This document shows positions 62,203 through 64,000 of a stretch of DNA of 64,000 nt, one piece after another. The position numbers and the translations under genes were made by a program. The stretch lies in assembly GCA_011009095.1 (NCBI GenBank), contig VTPC01090589.1, positions 374,269 to 438,268 of the forward strand, given 5' to 3'. Under the pieces are notes generated by a model. It ran no database searches. It was given only the letters and a program-made list of their open reading frames with translations, and was not told the DNA's origin. Every line of letters begins with the position of its first letter. The first letter of the stretch is position 1. Source of the stretch: Ignelater luminosus. Its lineage: Eukaryota; Arthropoda; Insecta; Coleoptera; Elateridae.

Positions 62203-62252
62203 TATTTGGAAAAGGGCACAGCCCCTAGAGTTCTTTGTAGTAGCCGTTACTG
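62203..62252 (-). repeat. Right terminal inverted repeat of the hAT element
   Basis: Partner of 58437-58486 in inverted orientation. Confidence 0.75.
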
Positions 62253-62537
62253 ATGGAACCATAACTACAACAGTATTTCGAAAGGTAGATATAAAATATT
62301 TTTTATGTCAAGCTGTTATTACTTAAAAAGAATTTTGATTATTTATATTTGAAGAAGAATTGGATCGTACTTCGTATATCCTACCACTTTTGATAAGGCA
62401 TAATCGTACTGGTTCAATTTGCCCGACCGATGCTTGCATATCTATCAACAATGCGTAGATTTTTTTGTTGGTAATTTTGTTCTGATTTTCCAGGCACGAG
62501 TCAAAGAAGACAATAAGGGGCATGATCTTCTGTAGAT

Positions 62538-64000
62538 ATGCAAAATGCCATTACAGCATATAGAGAAGGCCAATGTGGTCTAAATGAAGCCTGTAAAAAT
62601 TTCAATATTCCTAAAACAACGTTTAAAAGACATTTAGAACATAGAAATATCAGAGCAAATGATGTTCACATACTAAGACTGGAAGAATGTTTATTTGGCA
62701 TTACCATCAGTGATGTAAGAAAACCGGAAATGAACACAACTTTGGTTTTTTAAATGACACCCTGTATTTTTTGTGGCATTTTTTGATTCTCTCATTCTGG
62801 GCATATAGAATTTTATAGGTGTTGCATAAGAATTTTTTGCTCTACATCCCACAAAAAGTCTGTAAGTGTTCAAAACAGCTGTTGTCTACATTTAACTATC
62901 GTAACACAACAGACAGCCTTTTTAAAAGCAAAAACGCTACGACCATGGAAAACAAAACTTCAGAAATGTTTTTAATTAATTAGAACAGAAACTGTTGAAC
63001 AGTAACTACAGAAACAAGAAGAAAGCAACACACTCTAACATTGAACTAATAAATTTCGTCAAATTTGCGATTTTACAGATAAACAATAATTCTGTCAGAT
63101 TTGAAGTTTTGTTTTCCATGGCCGTAGCGTTTTTACTTTTTAAAAGGCTGTTTTTTGTTTTACGATAGTTACATGTAGACAACAGCTGTTTTGAATACTT
63201 ACAAACTTTTTGTGGGTTTTAAAGCAAAAACTTCTTATGCAACACCTATAAAATTTTATATTCCCAGAAAGAAAAAAACATGAAGAATCACAAAATGTCA
63301 GAAAAGATACAGTATGTCATTTAAAAAACCAAAGTTGTGTTCATTTCCGGTTTAACCAGAAATGCAGAAACAAATTTGAAAGTACCACCAAATAGTACAC
63401 ATGCTCATAGACAACAAACTATTTAACCATTTTTTTGTCAATCGCAAGATAAGAACGTTATTGAGTGTTCCCTTGTTTTTGAATGACACTGTATATTCCC
63501 GTAATTTGGAAACATTAGATGTGTCATTTTTTAACCCCTTCAAGTACATTATGACTACGCTGTTGAAAAGTGGCTGCGAACAAACCCTAATCTATGTGTG
63601 ACACAATTTCAATATTCACAATTAATAGCTGACTCTACCCTAAAGCTGCTACCAAGAAAGTGCAATAAGTGGCTTGAGAGCAAGCGGTGTATGGCCAGTA
63701 AAACGCTATGTTTTTAAAGACCACCAGTTTGCAGTTGAAAAAATACTAGACACATTAAAAAATAAAGTGAATATTGAGGAATCGAGGCTAGAAGAAGAGG
63801 TTTTAGAGAACTGTGAGACTGATGCAAGTCAATTACAGGTTTCTATTGAGGAAATACTACCAGTACCAAAGGCTATGCCAAAAATAACTAAAAAAATTTA
63901 AAAAGGTTCAGAACCAGCTGTAATGCTAACAAGTAGTGGTATCAAGACGTGTTGGAAAAGTCTAAGAGCAGGAAAACAGAACGTGAAGAAGAAAAAAGAA
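62538..64000 (+). pseudogene. pogo/Tigger-type transposase, internally deleted and interrupted; runs off the window
   Basis: The N-terminal HTH-psq domain starts MQNAITAYREGQCGLNEACK at 62538 and continues NFNIPKTTFKRHL. It then reads EECLFGITISDVR, the segment that leads to the CENP-B-like second HTH in pogo transposases. At 62716 it is broken by a palindromic insertion that ends at 63354. After an unassigned 190 bp the frame resumes near 63549 with HYDYAVEKWLRTNPNLCVTQ, then FQYSQLIADST, and after frameshifts SGLRASGVWPVKRYVFKDHQ (63668-63733), the region that follows the DDE core. An acidic, proline-containing tail and a Lys-rich end (EPAVMLTSSGIK, then KQNVKKKKE) reach the window edge. 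The whole catalytic DDE domain (roughly 200 residues) is missing, so the protein cannot transpose. Confidence 0.8.
62716..63354. mobile_element. Palindromic (snap-back) non-autonomous element, about 640 bp
   Basis: Left arm 62716-62985 and right arm about 63085-63354 are reverse complements. Landmarks are aaaccggaaatgaacacaac, tttggttttttaaatgaca, ataggtgttgcataagaa, cccacaaaaagt, attcaaaacagctgttgtct and ccatggaaaacaaaacttca. The spacer is about 100 bp. The outer ends meet TA dinucleotides (62716-62717 and 63353-63354), consistent with a Tc1/mariner-type target. An internal tacagggtg-like tip (gacaccctgtat, 62753-62764) lies about 40 bp inside. No coding sequence is present. It lies within the pogo-type gene. 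Confidence 0.82.

Larger units (their letters stand above)
58437..62252. mobile_element. Decayed hAT element with about 50-bp terminal inverted repeats
   Basis: The left end reads cagtaacggctaatacaaag and continues aaaactaggggttgtgcccc. The right end, reversed, reads cagtaacggctactacaaag and continues aactctaggggctgtgccct. The match continues through aaat, giving about 50 bp with few differences. Both start with CAG, as hAT ends do. The span of 3.8 kb is normal for hAT. Inside, near the left end, the C-terminal dimerisation part of a hAT transposase lies on the minus strand. The flanking octamers (gactagat and atggaacc) do not match, so the target duplication has decayed or the boundary is slightly off. 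Confidence 0.72.

Overview
The window looks like a stretch of insect nuclear genome. It is strongly A+T-rich, has no operons or closely packed genes, and is crowded with decayed transposable elements of insect type (DD34D mariner, DD37E and DD41D Tc1/mariner relatives, pogo, piggyBac, hAT, non-LTR and LTR retrotransposons). I found no intact host gene. The transposon mix fits an insect in general; I cannot name the order with confidence.

Layout. 1-10 kb: fragments of one non-LTR retrotransposon family (about 1.3-2.0, 4.2-4.4, 6.9-7.5 and 9.6-10.0 kb, all on +), a DD37E Tc1/mariner transposase relic with a 121-bp tandem repeat just behind it (4.5-5.9 kb), and a 2.1-kb solo LTR (7469-9555) that split one of the non-LTR copies. 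12.7-19.4 kb: a 1.4-kb interspersed repeat (family B), a decayed partial copy of the LTR and a second full-length LTR (17279-19417). 20.1-21.8 kb: a piggyBac transposase pseudogene that still shows its intron. 23.8-24.3 kb: a coding-like block of unknown nature. 28.5-29.9 kb: the second family B copy. 30.0-32.3 kb: a non-LTR endonuclease relic abutting a minus-strand gene remnant with a DUF7869-like domain. 35.9-36.7 kb: a dead DD34D mariner. 41.4-41.8 kb: the N-terminal end of another Tc1/mariner transposase. 43.7-46.4 kb: a complete-looking rosa-like (DD41D) element with identical 33-bp ends and only two visible lesions in its transposase. 50.0-52.4 kb: an unusual element with inverted arms of about 630-680 bp enclosing a gene fragment for a PIN/FEN-like nuclease. 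56.4-57.5 kb: a tandem dimer repeat with an inverted third piece. 58.4-62.3 kb: an old hAT element recognisable by 50-bp terminal repeats and a transposase tail. 62.5 kb to the end: a pogo-type transposase missing its catalytic core, invaded by a 640-bp palindromic element.

The genes do not work together as a pathway. The window is a record of nested insertions: LTR into non-LTR, palindrome into pogo, and non-LTR next to the DUF7869-like gene. The most unusual structure is the long-arm inverted-repeat element at 50.0-52.4 kb. Candidate host coding sequence is limited to three weak blocks (23.8-24.3, 54.4 and 58.1 kb), two of which share a short peptide motif. Repeat identities and boundaries were judged by eye; no alignment or database search was run.
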